Below the pieces are notes generated by a model. It was not told where the DNA came from. It saw only the letters and a list, made by a program, of their open reading frames with translations, and searched no databases. Of a DNA stretch of 52,197 bases, positions 7,593 to 15,828 are shown piece by piece. The stretch comes from CAZHCG01 sp046484285. Its GTDB lineage: Bacteria > Myxococcota_A > Polyangia > JAAYKL01. Position numbers and translations under genes: made by a program. Each line of letters opens with the position of its first letter. Positions within the stretch are counted from its first letter, which is position 1. The DNA is taken from contig JAWOBP010000226.1 of assembly GCA_046484285.1 (NCBI GenBank), forward strand, positions 1-52,197, read 5' to 3'.

Positions 7593-9956
7593 ATGGGTGA
7601 AGGATCATTCGAAATAGTTTTTGGTACCGGCTGGTGCGAGCCGTCCGGTGATTCGTATCGCAGGCTCGGCACCGGTGCGAGGCAGCTCGATCCGGCGGGT
7701 GTCTGCGACGTGGTGGATATCCGCGTGGACGGCAGCAGCATCGCCCGGCGCGCCGACGAGGACTCGGTGTTCTTCCTGGTGCGGGACATGCTGGCCGCGG
7801 TGGAGCGCCTGTCGGCGGGCGAGGGCGCGGCTCGAATCAGCTTCTACGAGAGCCCGCACGAGCTGGTGATGCAGCGCATCGGCGGCAGGGTCTTTTTGAC
7901 CTTCTATCGCGGTGGGCACTCTCCGGAGGTGCTGGTAAAGGATCGCTCCGTGGGGCTGGACGAGCTGGCCGGCGGAGTGCTGCGCTCGACGCGCGAGCTG
8001 GTCAGCCGGGCTTCGGAGATGGATCCAGAGATACACGAGGAGCCGATCGTCGCCTGGATGAGCGAGATCGTCGAGCGCCTGGAGGAGAAACGCCCCTGGG
8101 AGCGCAGGCCGCGCGGAAAGCGGGCGCCGGGGCGGCGCGTGGTGGAGAGCACGCGTTTTCGCGAGCCCCGTGACGAGCACGGGTTCTCGTTCGGTTTTCG
8201 CTTCGCGGCGACGGCCACCGACCTGTCGGCTCCGGGGCCTCCGGCGGGCAACGACTTGAACTCCTTGCTTTTCCGCGGTCGGTTCGCTGTCCATCTGCGC
8301 GGTCATCGGCGCCTGCTGGGCGAGGGGTTCGCCTTTCTACAGGCCGAGAAGATGCTGGCCTCGGTGCGTCAGCTGCTGGCCGCCTGGGAGGAGGGACGGC
8401 CGATCTCGGTGCGACTGATCGCGGAGGGGATCGCGGTCGGCGTGCGCCTCGACGCGGACGATTCGCTGGCGATCAGCCTCTCCGACCGGCACCGCGAGGA
8501 TTCGATCCTGGTGCTTCACGACATCTCTCCCTGGGAGTACGCCGACGCGGTGCTGGGAGTCGGCCGGGAGCTGCGCCGCAAGATCGTGGAGATCGCGCCG
8601 CGGCAGAGGCGCAACCTGCGGCTGGAGGCGTTCTCCCGCGAGATTCGCTCGCTGACGTCATGGTCCAGGGACCAACGGCGCGATGCGGTGATCAACCCCG
8701 ACGCGGAGCACTACCGCGGCCTGGCCGAGCGACGACCGCGGACAGCGGCCGCGACCGAGATCGGAGAGGTCAGCCGGCTGACGTTTCGCGAGCGATGGAG
8801 GATCGAGGCCGAAGGGCTCGAGCTGAGCGGAACCACCCTATCCGGCCGGCTGGCGGTGGTAACCGCGCGCGGTTTCATCCTGGGAGTGGAGACCGAGACC
8901 GGCGCCGTGCTGTGGAGGCGGGAGACCGACAAGGCCGACGCCCGATACCAGGTCGCCGGCCGCGACGGAGTGGCGAGGGTGGCGGCTTCGGGGGCGGTCG
9001 AGCTGATAGAGCAGCACAGCGGGCTGTTGCGCTGGAAAACCGAGCTGGCTCCGCGCTCGGGAGGATCTCCGGTCGTGCTCTCGGTGGATCACGGCCCCAC
9101 GCCGGGGATGGTGATCGCGGCCGAGGAGGGACGACGGCTGGTGGCGCTCGACCTGCGCACCGGAGAGCCGCGCTGGAGATACACAGCGTCCCGCGGCGGT
9201 CGTTTCGCCCTGCGACGGCACGGGCGGCTGCTCTACGTTGCGAGCAGCGACGCGAAGTTCAGCGCGATCGACATCGAGGACGGCAAGTTGGTATGGATGT
9301 TCCCGGAGCGCACCCGTTTCCAGCTTCCGCCGGCGGTTTCCGACGACGTGCTGGTCGTGCCGGGAGGCCGTCCAGGCAAGCCGGAAGGGCGGCTTTTCGG
9401 GCTGGATGCCTACAGCGGCGAGCCGCGGTGGGAGACGACTTTGAACGGCGGTGCGCTGACCGCTCCGATCATGGCTGATGGTGTAGCGTTGCTGCCCGTG
9501 CGCTCCGGTCGTCGTTACGATCTGGTGGCCGCGGACACGCAAAGCGGCGAGATCCTGTGGCGGATGGCCTGTCGCGGCTGGGCCGAGACATGCGCTTTGA
9601 TGGCGCTCGACGATCGCTTCATCGTGAACGCGGCCGGGGGAGTGTTGCGTTCGATCGGAGCGCGCGACGGCGAGGAGCGGTGGACGTCTGTTCTCGGTCC
9701 GACCTGCTCCGACGACGTGCCGCTCGATTTGCGAATCACTCTGCGCGGCGGGGTTCTGTTCGTGCCGGCGGATACTGTCTACGTGGTTCGTCCCGAGAGC
9801 GGCGAGGTGGTCCACTCGATGGGCGGAGATCCTCCCGTGCCGGATTTGATGCAGGTGGATCCTTCCTGCGCGGTTTTTCTCGCCGAAGAGAGCGGGCACC
9901 TGGCGATGTACGAGCTGGGGCGACGTCTCAGCGTGGTCTCCGGCGGGGTCCGGTGA
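7593..9956 (+). CDS. PQQ-like beta-propeller protein with unknown N-terminal half
   Basis: With the ATG at 7593 the product has 787 residues; a GTG at 7563 would add 10. No signal peptide is visible, so it appears cytoplasmic, unlike BamB. The first 400 residues hold two related segments (around 30-130 and 245-345), each with a 'scoring' pattern (AEKMLASVRQLLAA, SVRLIAEGIAVGVRLDADDSLAISL) but no known family to me. From about 410 on there are seven or eight beta-propeller blades of the PQQ/BamB kind, with repeated tryptophan-docking phrases such as ETGAVLWRRE, HSGLLRWKTE, RTGEPRWRYT, EDGKLVWMF, YSGEPRWETT, QSGEILWRM and RDGEERWTS. These propellers usually scaffold protein complexes. The gene is separated from the MEMO-AMMECR1 gene by 166 bp with its own promoter-like site and hairpins. 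Confidence 0.78.
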   Translation: MGEGSFEIVFGTGWCEPSGDSYRRLGTGARQLDPAGVCDVVDIRVDGSSIARRADEDSVFFLVRDMLAAVERLSAGEGAARISFYESPHELVMQRIGGRVFLTFYRGGHSPEVLVKDRSVGLDELAGGVLRSTRELVSRASEMDPEIHEEPIVAWMSEIVERLEEKRPWERRPRGKRAPGRRVVESTRFREPRDEHGFSFGFRFAATATDLSAPGPPAGNDLNSLLFRGRFAVHLRGHRRLLGEGFAFLQAEKMLASVRQLLAAWEEGRPISVRLIAEGIAVGVRLDADDSLAISLSDRHREDSILVLHDISPWEYADAVLGVGRELRRKIVEIAPRQRRNLRLEAFSREIRSLTSWSRDQRRDAVINPDAEHYRGLAERRPRTAAATEIGEVSRLTFRERWRIEAEGLELSGTTLSGRLAVVTARGFILGVETETGAVLWRRETDKADARYQVAGRDGVARVAASGAVELIEQHSGLLRWKTELAPRSGGSPVVLSVDHGPTPGMVIAAEEGRRLVALDLRTGEPRWRYTASRGGRFALRRHGRLLYVASSDAKFSAIDIEDGKLVWMFPERTRFQLPPAVSDDVLVVPGGRPGKPEGRLFGLDAYSGEPRWETTLNGGALTAPIMADGVALLPVRSGRRYDLVAADTQSGEILWRMACRGWAETCALMALDDRFIVNAAGGVLRSIGARDGEERWTSVLGPTCSDDVPLDLRITLRGGVLFVPADTVYVVRPESGEVVHSMGGDPPVPDLMQVDPSCAVFLAEESGHLAMYELGRRLSVVSGGVR

Positions 9957-10005
9957 GCCAATCGTAACGGAGCCGCTTTCGACCCTACGATAGCCGCATC
10001 TTCCC

Positions 10006-10124
10006 ATTGACCGTTCCTGCTCCTCTGTGGCTCTACGGTTGGAGACCATTGACCGTTCCTGCTCCTCTGTGGCTCTACGGTTGGAGACCATTGACCGTTC
10101 CTGCTCCTCTGTGGCTCTACGGTT
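10006..10124. repeat. 42-bp direct tandem repeat, 2.8 copies
   Basis: Copies begin at 10006, 10048 and 10090 and are identical; the last stops after 35 bp. Each starts ATTGACCGTTCCTGCTCC and runs through GTGGCTCTACGGTT to GGAGACC. Every unit contains a 5-bp inverted repeat (ACCGT and ACGGT) spaced by 20 bp. There are no unique spacers, so it is not CRISPR. It lies between the beta-propeller gene and the converging lipoprotein gene. The rest of the gap (10125-10238) holds a T9 run at 10186-10194 preceded by a weak wobble-paired stem near 10161-10178, which may help end plus-strand transcription. Confidence 0.9.
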
Positions 10125-10238
10125 CGTTGAGTCCTCAAAACGTGAGCGCGGCCGCGGATGGCTTGCTTTGGCGCGAGCGACAGCGTTTTTTTTTGCCGAT
10201 GGCTTTTTGCAACGTTGGGGTTCAGGTGAATTGATTGC

Positions 10239-10826
10239 TTATTGGCACCAGGGTGCGCCTTCGTCCAGCTGCTCGCACGGGGGGCAGTCCGGTCCTCCGT
10301 CGGAACCGGCGTCGGGCGCGGTCGGGGAAGTCTCTCCCGGCGCCAACCCAACTCCGCAAAGCGGGATCACCAGCCGTCCCTGTTCCGGATCGGAGGTCGC
10401 GCCGTGCACCACTATCGCGGCGGAGTCGGTCTCTCCGGCTGCGGGAGGGTCGTAGACAACCTCGAGGAAAGCGACCTGTCCGGGCGCCAGGACCATGGAT
10501 ATCGGCTCTCCGGGCTCCTCCTCGGGCGGAACCGGGTAGGCTCCCGGCTCCTCGCCCGAGGCCGCCTCTCGAAATACGCCAAAGGCGCAGCCGGCATCGC
10601 CGCGCAGCAGGATGCGCGTGATCTCGAGCGGAGCATCGCCGCTGCTCTCCAGCACCGCTCCCTGCCACTCGTGAGTCTCTGCGACATGCTTGTAGCAGAA
10701 GTTGATCTCGGCCTCGACGGCCGACAGCTCCGCGCGCGGCTCGCTCGAGCCGCCTTCGCACGAGCCGGCCACCGCGGAAAAGAGCATCATTAAAATTGCC
10801 ACAGCGCTTCTCACAACCAGCCTCAT
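10239..10826 (-). CDS. Small lipoprotein with an Ig-like (choice-of-anchor D/ASH-type) domain
   Basis: A 195-residue protein. The start MRLVVRSAVAILMMLFSAVA carries a positively charged, hydrophobic signal, followed by Gly-Ser-Cys (Cys23); the lipobox is imperfect, but Cys followed by a polar region supports a lipoprotein. The body has two beta-rich signatures of ASH/choice-of-anchor D immunoglobulin-like domains: a 'DAPLEITRILL' strand and 'LAPGQVAFLEVVYDPPAAGE', then 'LVIPLCGVGLAPG'. The C-terminal tail has a Cys pair (CPPCEQ) and Asp/Gly-rich sequence. Such domains act as surface adhesive or structural modules. It begins 20 bp after the saccharopine dehydrogenase gene on the same strand and may be co-transcribed; a functional link to lysine breakdown is not evident. 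Confidence 0.65.
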   Translation of the reverse strand: MRLVVRSAVAILMMLFSAVAGSCEGGSSEPRAELSAVEAEINFCYKHVAETHEWQGAVLESSGDAPLEITRILLRGDAGCAFGVFREAASGEEPGAYPVPPEEEPGEPISMVLAPGQVAFLEVVYDPPAAGETDSAAIVVHGATSDPEQGRLVIPLCGVGLAPGETSPTAPDAGSDGGPDCPPCEQLDEGAPWCQ

Positions 10827-10846
10827 TGAATGCTCGCCGATACCTG

Positions 10847-12157
10847 TCAGGCCGAACGCTCCTCGAACTCGATCCCAAGCCCGGCCAGCTCGTCCAGGAT
10901 CGGGTCGTAGACCTCGGGCTCGACCGGAGCCACCACGCCGCGCTGGTCCAGCTCTCCTTCGACGATCATCCGCGCGGCGATCGCAACCGGCAGCGAGACG
11001 GTGCGCGCCATGGCGCTGTCGCCGCCGGGAATGCCGAAGTCCACCAGCGAGGAGTACAGCTTCTTCTCGCCGTCGGGGTAGTCGACCACGAACTCGTGCT
11101 GCAAGGCGATCATGTCGCGCTCCTCGTCTCGGAACGGACACTTCTCGAGCATGCGCGAGGCGATCACATCCACGTTTCCGCCCTGGCGGACATCCACCGG
11201 CGAATCGTTGAACAGGCCCAGCCATTCGAGCTTCTCGATCGCGGGGTGATCCTCGGGGATATCCAGCTCGGATGCGATCCCCTTGCGCAGATTTCCGGCT
11301 CCCCCGGCGAAACCCTGCATGAAACGCTTGTAGGTCAGCCCCTCCAGGTCGCTGCGCAAAGCGGTGTCGAACAGGCCGAGCTTGACCCACTGGTACCAGC
11401 TTTCGCAGTGACCCAGATTGCGCAGCGTCCCACGGAACATGGTCCGCACGCCCTCCAGACCGTACATGTCGATGTAGGGCAACGAGTCGCGGTTGGGGTA
11501 GCCTTCGAACTTTCCGGCGCCCGGCACCTCGACGATCTCCGGGTCGGAGAACAGCTCGTCGCCCGGCACCTCTACCACCTCGCCGTCCTTCAGGAAGCGG
11601 GCCGGGTTGGTGGCCGCGATCAGCACGCCGCGCGGCGCCCAGGAGAACTTGTAACCGATCGGGTTGTCGTTCGCCTCGGGCGCGGGCAGCCCGCCGCAGT
11701 AGGAGCGGAAGGAGACGACCTTTCCGCCCTTCTCCCGCGCCGCGTCGATGACCCGCATCGCCGACATGTGATCGATGCCGGGGTCGACCCCGCACTCGTT
11801 GATGAAGGTCAACCCGGCCTTGCGAGCCGGCTCGTCCAGCGCCTTCATCTCGTCGCCGATGTACGAGGTGGTCGCCATGTGCTTGCCGTGCTCGAGGCAC
11901 AGCCCGGCGACCAGCGGGTGCTTGGGCGCGGGTAGCAGGGAGACCGCCAGGTCGTGCTCGGCGATCTGTCGCTCCAGGGCCTGCTCGTCTCCGACGTCGA
12001 GCGCCAGGGCGCTGCCTCGCTCACGACCTTCGACCAGCGCCTCGGCCTTGGACACGGTGCGCGAGGCCACCGTGACCTCGAGACCCTCTCTTTCGGTCAG
12101 GTAGTGCACGAGCGGCCTGGAAACCAGGCCGGCTCCGAGTACCAGCACTCGTTTCAT
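10847..12157 (-). CDS. Saccharopine dehydrogenase (L-glutamate-forming)
   Basis: A 436-residue cytoplasmic oxidoreductase. The start is an ATG with GGAGATTTCGG upstream. The N-terminus MKRVLVLGAGLVSRPLVHYL is the NAD(P)-binding Rossmann motif of this family. ECGVDPGIDHMSAMRVID is a highly characteristic internal motif, and FRSYCGGLPAPEANDNPIGY follows (about 165-185). The sequence resembles the C-terminal half of animal AASS and yeast Lys9, which convert saccharopine to glutamate and aminoadipate semialdehyde. The partner enzyme, lysine-ketoglutarate reductase, is encoded 41 bp upstream on the same strand, supporting lysine degradation. Homospermidine synthase or carboxynorspermidine dehydrogenase are more distant alternatives; the neighbour makes them less likely. 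Confidence 0.9.
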   Translation of the reverse strand: MKRVLVLGAGLVSRPLVHYLTEREGLEVTVASRTVSKAEALVEGRERGSALALDVGDEQALERQIAEHDLAVSLLPAPKHPLVAGLCLEHGKHMATTSYIGDEMKALDEPARKAGLTFINECGVDPGIDHMSAMRVIDAAREKGGKVVSFRSYCGGLPAPEANDNPIGYKFSWAPRGVLIAATNPARFLKDGEVVEVPGDELFSDPEIVEVPGAGKFEGYPNRDSLPYIDMYGLEGVRTMFRGTLRNLGHCESWYQWVKLGLFDTALRSDLEGLTYKRFMQGFAGGAGNLRKGIASELDIPEDHPAIEKLEWLGLFNDSPVDVRQGGNVDVIASRMLEKCPFRDEERDMIALQHEFVVDYPDGEKKLYSSLVDFGIPGGDSAMARTVSLPVAIAARMIVEGELDQRGVVAPVEPEVYDPILDELAGLGIEFEERSA

Positions 12158-12198
12158 TCCGAAATCTCCTTGCGGTTTGTGGGCAATGGAATCATTTC

Positions 12199-13509
12199 TC
12201 AGCGCAGGTAATCCGCCATGTATCGGTGATCGGGGGTGAGCTCGCCGCGCCACAGAATCACCCCGCGCCGAATCGGCGGCGGCAGCGCGACATCCTCGAA
12301 CGGCGCGTTGAGGTCGGCCGCCGCCATCTCGAAAACGAACGGCGCCAGCGCCTCGCTGAAGGCCAGCGAAGCCTCGCGCGGCAGCTCGCAGGGCAGGTTG
12401 CCGACCGCCATCACCGCCAGCCCTGAACCGTCGAAGCCAGCGGGCGCCTCCCCCGTGGCCGGGTCGTAGACGTAGACCGGCTCGCCGGGATCGGTGTCGC
12501 GCACGGTGCAGGCCAGCGATCCGTCCACGTCGCATGTTATGTCGCCGACCACCGTCAGGCGCGGCGGCTCGTCGCCGGCGAACAGATCCCGAAGTTGCTC
12601 GGCGCTGGCCAGGCGCGGGTAGCGCTCGTCCCAGTAGATGCAGTTGACCAGCGCAGTCAGCGCGGCCAGTTGCGGCTCGAAAATCGAGACGTGCTCCTCG
12701 CCGTGATCGTAGTAGTGCTGCAGATCGAACTCGCGGTCCGCGTCCTCGTGCCGCACCAGGTGGCGTTCCTCGTAGACCACCTTGACCAGCTTGTCCTTGA
12801 GCTCCCCGTGCCGCGCGACGAAGTCGGGCAGATCCTGCCCGGCGACCTCGACGTGTGGCAGCAGATCGAAGATCTCCTGAGCTCCCCGCGAGACGTGCCC
12901 GTAGCCGGTGAACCCGAAGGCGACCGGGAGAGAGAAATCGCCGACTCCCCGCTCGACGATCCGTTCACCTACGGCGCGAATCGCGGCCTTGGCCTCCTCC
13001 AGGTCGCGGTAGGCGTGAGCCGGTCGAACGTCTCCGAAGGGCGACTCTCGCCCGAGCGCGGCCAGGCGCCGTCCCAGCGTCCAGAGCGTGTCGATCATTC
13101 CGGCCAGGCCAGCGTAATGCCCGAAGAAGATCAGCCGTCTGCCCTGCTCGTCCGTAACGGTCTCGTAATCGATCAACGTGCAGCGTTTCTCAACCAAGCG
13201 GCGCAGCATCGCCATATTGTAGCTCTGCCCCTTGATCGTGTGCGAAAAGAAGGCGTAGGCGCCGCCCTCTCGGAAGTAGTCGATCGGCATCTCCTTGATT
13301 CCCAGCACCAGCTCGCAATCGACGACATCGTCCACGATCCTCGCACCGGCGCTGGCGTATTCGTCGTCGGCAAAGGCGCGACTCTCGAAGCTCTGGACCC
13401 GAATCTCGACGCCGCCCTCGACGAGCTCGGCCACGTCCCTCGGTACGAGCGCGACGCGGCGCTCCCACTCGTTCTTGTCCTCGCGTCTGAGTCCCAGCGT
13501 ATTGCCCAT
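12199..13509 (-). CDS. Lysine-ketoglutarate reductase (saccharopine dehydrogenase, lysine-forming type)
   Basis: A 436-residue protein starting MGNTLGLRREDKNEWERRVA. The N-terminal part is an alanine-dehydrogenase/PNT-type domain with the RREDKNEWERR substrate-binding motif, and the family phrase GIKEMPIDYFREGGAYAFFSHTIKGQ near 88-113. FFGHYAGLAGMIDTLWTLG follows and the C-terminal part contains GDITCDVDGSL. These are hallmarks of the LKR half of AASS, which condenses lysine and 2-oxoglutarate to saccharopine. The LKR and SDH activities are fused in animals and plants and split here. The reading frame is open farther upstream (to 13674), but that extension is low-quality and the homology begins at this ATG. 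No strong ribosome site precedes it. Confidence 0.9.
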   Translation of the reverse strand: MGNTLGLRREDKNEWERRVALVPRDVAELVEGGVEIRVQSFESRAFADDEYASAGARIVDDVVDCELVLGIKEMPIDYFREGGAYAFFSHTIKGQSYNMAMLRRLVEKRCTLIDYETVTDEQGRRLIFFGHYAGLAGMIDTLWTLGRRLAALGRESPFGDVRPAHAYRDLEEAKAAIRAVGERIVERGVGDFSLPVAFGFTGYGHVSRGAQEIFDLLPHVEVAGQDLPDFVARHGELKDKLVKVVYEERHLVRHEDADREFDLQHYYDHGEEHVSIFEPQLAALTALVNCIYWDERYPRLASAEQLRDLFAGDEPPRLTVVGDITCDVDGSLACTVRDTDPGEPVYVYDPATGEAPAGFDGSGLAVMAVGNLPCELPREASLAFSEALAPFVFEMAAADLNAPFEDVALPPPIRRGVILWRGELTPDHRYMADYLR

Positions 13510-13587
13510 CTGCTTCAACTTTTTCGTTTCACTGCACTTCTGCCCCAACCCCTGCTCGTACCGCGTTCGATTTTCGGAAGCAAGCGA

Positions 13588-13615
13588 TTGCGCTTTCGCT
13601 CGAGAGAAATATGCT
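13588..13615 (+). promoter_or_regulatory. Putative promoter of the NfeD/flotillin cluster
   Basis: TTGCGC (13588-13593) and TATGCT (13610-13615) are separated by 16 bp and lie 37 bp upstream of the long NfeD gene in the divergent gap with the lysine-ketoglutarate reductase gene. Pattern match only. Confidence 0.4.
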
Positions 13616-13651
13616 AATGCTTCATCAATAATTGGCGAGACGAAGAATTGT

Positions 13652-15277
13652 ATGAGAAATAGTGCGCGCGGCAAGAACGAGATCTCGCGACGGCGACTGA
13701 TCGCCGCCTACGCAGTGCTGGCCGCGCTGGGCCTGGCGCTGGGCGCGGGCTTCCGCGCGGCCGGAGAAGAGCCGCGTGCCTTCGACGACGGTGAGATTCA
13801 GCGCGCAATCGAGCGCGCGGTCGAGCACGCTTTGGAAAACCAAAAGACGGAAACCGACGGGGGCGCTCCGGACGGGGGCGCACCGCTGGTAGGCTTCGCC
13901 CCCTCGCCCGAGCCGATCGAGATCGCGAACGGCGGTGTCGACGGCGGCCTGCCGCCCTGGCGCCGCTTGCCCGAGCCCGATGCCGAGGGCGGCGCCGAGC
14001 AAAGCGTGGTCGTCGTCCCGGTGGAAGACGTGATCGACATGGGGCTGGCCGCCTTCGTCAGGCGGGCGATCGAGGGACATCCCGATTCGGCCGCCCTGAT
14101 TCTGGATATCGACACGCCGGGCGGACGCGTCGACGCCGCCACCGAGATCCGCGACGCGATCATGGACGCGCCCGACTCGATGCGCACCGTGGCGTTCATC
14201 CACCCGCGGGCGATCTCGGCCGGCGCTTTTATCTCGCTGGCCTGCGACCTGATCGTGATCGCCGACGGCGGATCGATCGGAGCGGCCACGCCGATCTCGC
14301 TGAGCGGCGGCGAGGCCGAGCCGGTGGACGAGAAGATGGTCTCGTACTTCCGCACCGAGATGGCCTCCACCGCCCGCGCCAAGGGGCGGCGCGGAGACAT
14401 CGCCGAGGCGATGGTCGACGCCGAGGTGGAGATCCCGGGGATCAGCCCGGCGGGCAAGCTGCTGACGCTCGACACCGCGGGGGCGATCCGCTGGGAGATC
14501 GCCGACGCCGTGGCCAACTCGCTGGACGAGGTGCTGGAGAAGCTGGCCCTGGGCGGCGCCGAGCGCGTCGATCTGGAGCTGAACTGGGCCGAGCAGCTGG
14601 CGCGGCTGCTGACCCACCCGATGCTGTCCGGAATCCTGATGTCGATCGGAGTGCTCGGGATCCTGATCGAGCTCTACCAGCCCGGGTTCGGGCTGCCGGG
14701 AATCCTGGGTTTGGCCTGCCTGGTGATCTTCTTCGCCGGCCACCTGGTGGTGCACCTGGCCGGCTGGGGGGAGGTGGCCGTCTTTCTGATCGGCGTGGTG
14801 CTGCTCTTCGTCGAGCTGTTCGTCACGACCGGCTTCGGCGTGGTCGGCGTGCTGGGGGTCTTGATGATCCTGGGCAGCCTGGTCTTCTCGCTGACCGCGC
14901 TGCCGGTGGACGTCTCCTTCGACACCGGCCTGCTCAACGAGGCCGCCACGCGCGTGCTGATCTCGCTGCTGGCCGCGGTGGCTCTGTTCTTCGCGGCGCT
15001 GGCGATCCTGCCCAAGACCAGGGTGAGCCACCGGCTGGTGCTGGGCGACGCGATCGACGCAACGTCGGCCGGCGGCAGCGAGGGAGCGGCGCTGGCCGAG
15101 GTGCTGTCCTCCGGGGAGAGCGGGGTGGCCGAGAGCGCGCTCAGGCCGGCCGGAATCGCGCGCTTCGGTCGTCGCCGCGTGGATGTCGCGACCGAGGGCG
15201 AGTTCGTCGATCGCGGCGAGCCGGTCGTGATCGTGCGCACCTCGGGCAACCGCGTGGTGGTCAGGAGGAAGAGCTGA
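13652..15277 (+). CDS. Long NfeD-family membrane serine protease
   Basis: A 541-residue membrane protein. Residues 14-33 form an N-terminal signal/anchor. After a Gly/Pro-rich linker, residues 115-330 are a ClpP/SppA-like protease domain: LILDIDTPGGRVDAATEI, then RAISAGAFISLACD with the expected nucleophile Ser189, and GSIGAATPI. A Lys at 228 could be the general base, as in archaeal 1510-N, which has a Ser-Lys dyad. Four or five membrane helices follow (about 345-455), then a cytoplasmic OB-fold NfeD domain ending in LRPAGIARFGRRRVDVATEG. In archaea and bacteria such proteins cleave stomatin/flotillin tails and membrane proteins. The flotillin gene is two genes downstream. The stop overlaps the next start by one base. 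Confidence 0.92.
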   Translation: MRNSARGKNEISRRRLIAAYAVLAALGLALGAGFRAAGEEPRAFDDGEIQRAIERAVEHALENQKTETDGGAPDGGAPLVGFAPSPEPIEIANGGVDGGLPPWRRLPEPDAEGGAEQSVVVVPVEDVIDMGLAAFVRRAIEGHPDSAALILDIDTPGGRVDAATEIRDAIMDAPDSMRTVAFIHPRAISAGAFISLACDLIVIADGGSIGAATPISLSGGEAEPVDEKMVSYFRTEMASTARAKGRRGDIAEAMVDAEVEIPGISPAGKLLTLDTAGAIRWEIADAVANSLDEVLEKLALGGAERVDLELNWAEQLARLLTHPMLSGILMSIGVLGILIELYQPGFGLPGILGLACLVIFFAGHLVVHLAGWGEVAVFLIGVVLLFVELFVTTGFGVVGVLGVLMILGSLVFSLTALPVDVSFDTGLLNEAATRVLISLLAAVALFFAALAILPKTRVSHRLVLGDAIDATSAGGSEGAALAEVLSSGESGVAESALRPAGIARFGRRRVDVATEGEFVDRGEPVVIVRTSGNRVVVRRKS

Positions 15278-15828
15278 TGGATCCGGTCTCGGCACAGACG
15301 ATGGCTCCGGGCTTCGGCTGGGAGTCGATGGTCTTCGTGGTGGCGCTGCTGGCGGTCGGCATCGCGATGCTGTGCGTCGAGCTGTTCGTCCTGCCCGGCT
15401 TCGGCGTGGGCGGGATAATCGGAATCGTGCTGCTGCTGGGTGGCACGATCTCCGCCTGGGTGCTGCTCGGCCCGGCCTGGGGAGCGCTGGTGGTCGTGGC
15501 CACGGTGGCGCTCACGATCGCGCTGTTCATCGCGGCGATGAAATCGGGTATCCTCAAGCGCAGGTTCGTGCACGAGGAGAACCTCGATCGGGGCCACGGC
15601 ACGCAGTCCGAGGAGCTGGCCGCGCTGGTCGGCTCGCGGGGCACGGCCAGCACCGACCTGCGCCCGGCCGGGATCGCGAAGTTGGGCGATCAGCGCGTGG
15701 ACGTCGTATCCGAAGGGGGCTTCGTGGAAAGGGGAACCGCGATCGAGGTGGTCGCGGTGAGCGGACCGAGAATAGTCGTATATCCCATAGAGGGAGACAC
15801 GCAGGACCAAGAGAGGGAGGACTCATGA
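15277..15828 (+). CDS. Short NfeD-family membrane protein
   Basis: A 183-residue protein with three hydrophobic segments (about 17-36, 42-62 and 68-88). It ends in an OB-fold NfeD domain (STDLRPAGIAKLGDQRVDVVSEGGFVERG type motif in two parts). It lacks the protease domain of the upstream paralogue, so it is likely a partner or accessory of the flotillin rather than an enzyme. AGGAGG lies about 5 bp before its ATG, inside the upstream gene. Its end overlaps the floA start in an ATGA junction. NfeD1b-type proteins with this shape are commonly encoded beside floA. Confidence 0.9.
   Translation: MDPVSAQTMAPGFGWESMVFVVALLAVGIAMLCVELFVLPGFGVGGIIGIVLLLGGTISAWVLLGPAWGALVVVATVALTIALFIAAMKSGILKRRFVHEENLDRGHGTQSEELAALVGSRGTASTDLRPAGIAKLGDQRVDVVSEGGFVERGTAIEVVAVSGPRIVVYPIEGDTQDQEREDS

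Noticed and set aside
9961..9991. 6-bp inverted repeat (ATCGTA/TACGAT) after the beta-propeller gene as a terminator
   Set aside because: The stem is short, the loop is 19 bases long and no T-tract follows.
10006..10124. Tandem repeat considered as a CRISPR remnant
   Set aside because: Units abut directly with no unique spacers and identical sequence.
10199..10210. 12-bp match ATGGCTTTTTGC, also at 45226-45237
   Set aside because: Too short to call a repeat family and flanks differ.
13295..13651. Upstream extension of the long NfeD gene
   Set aside because: The in-frame region reads as Ser/Arg-rich sequence overlapping the divergent lysine-ketoglutarate reductase gene; the signal anchor and homology begin at 13652.
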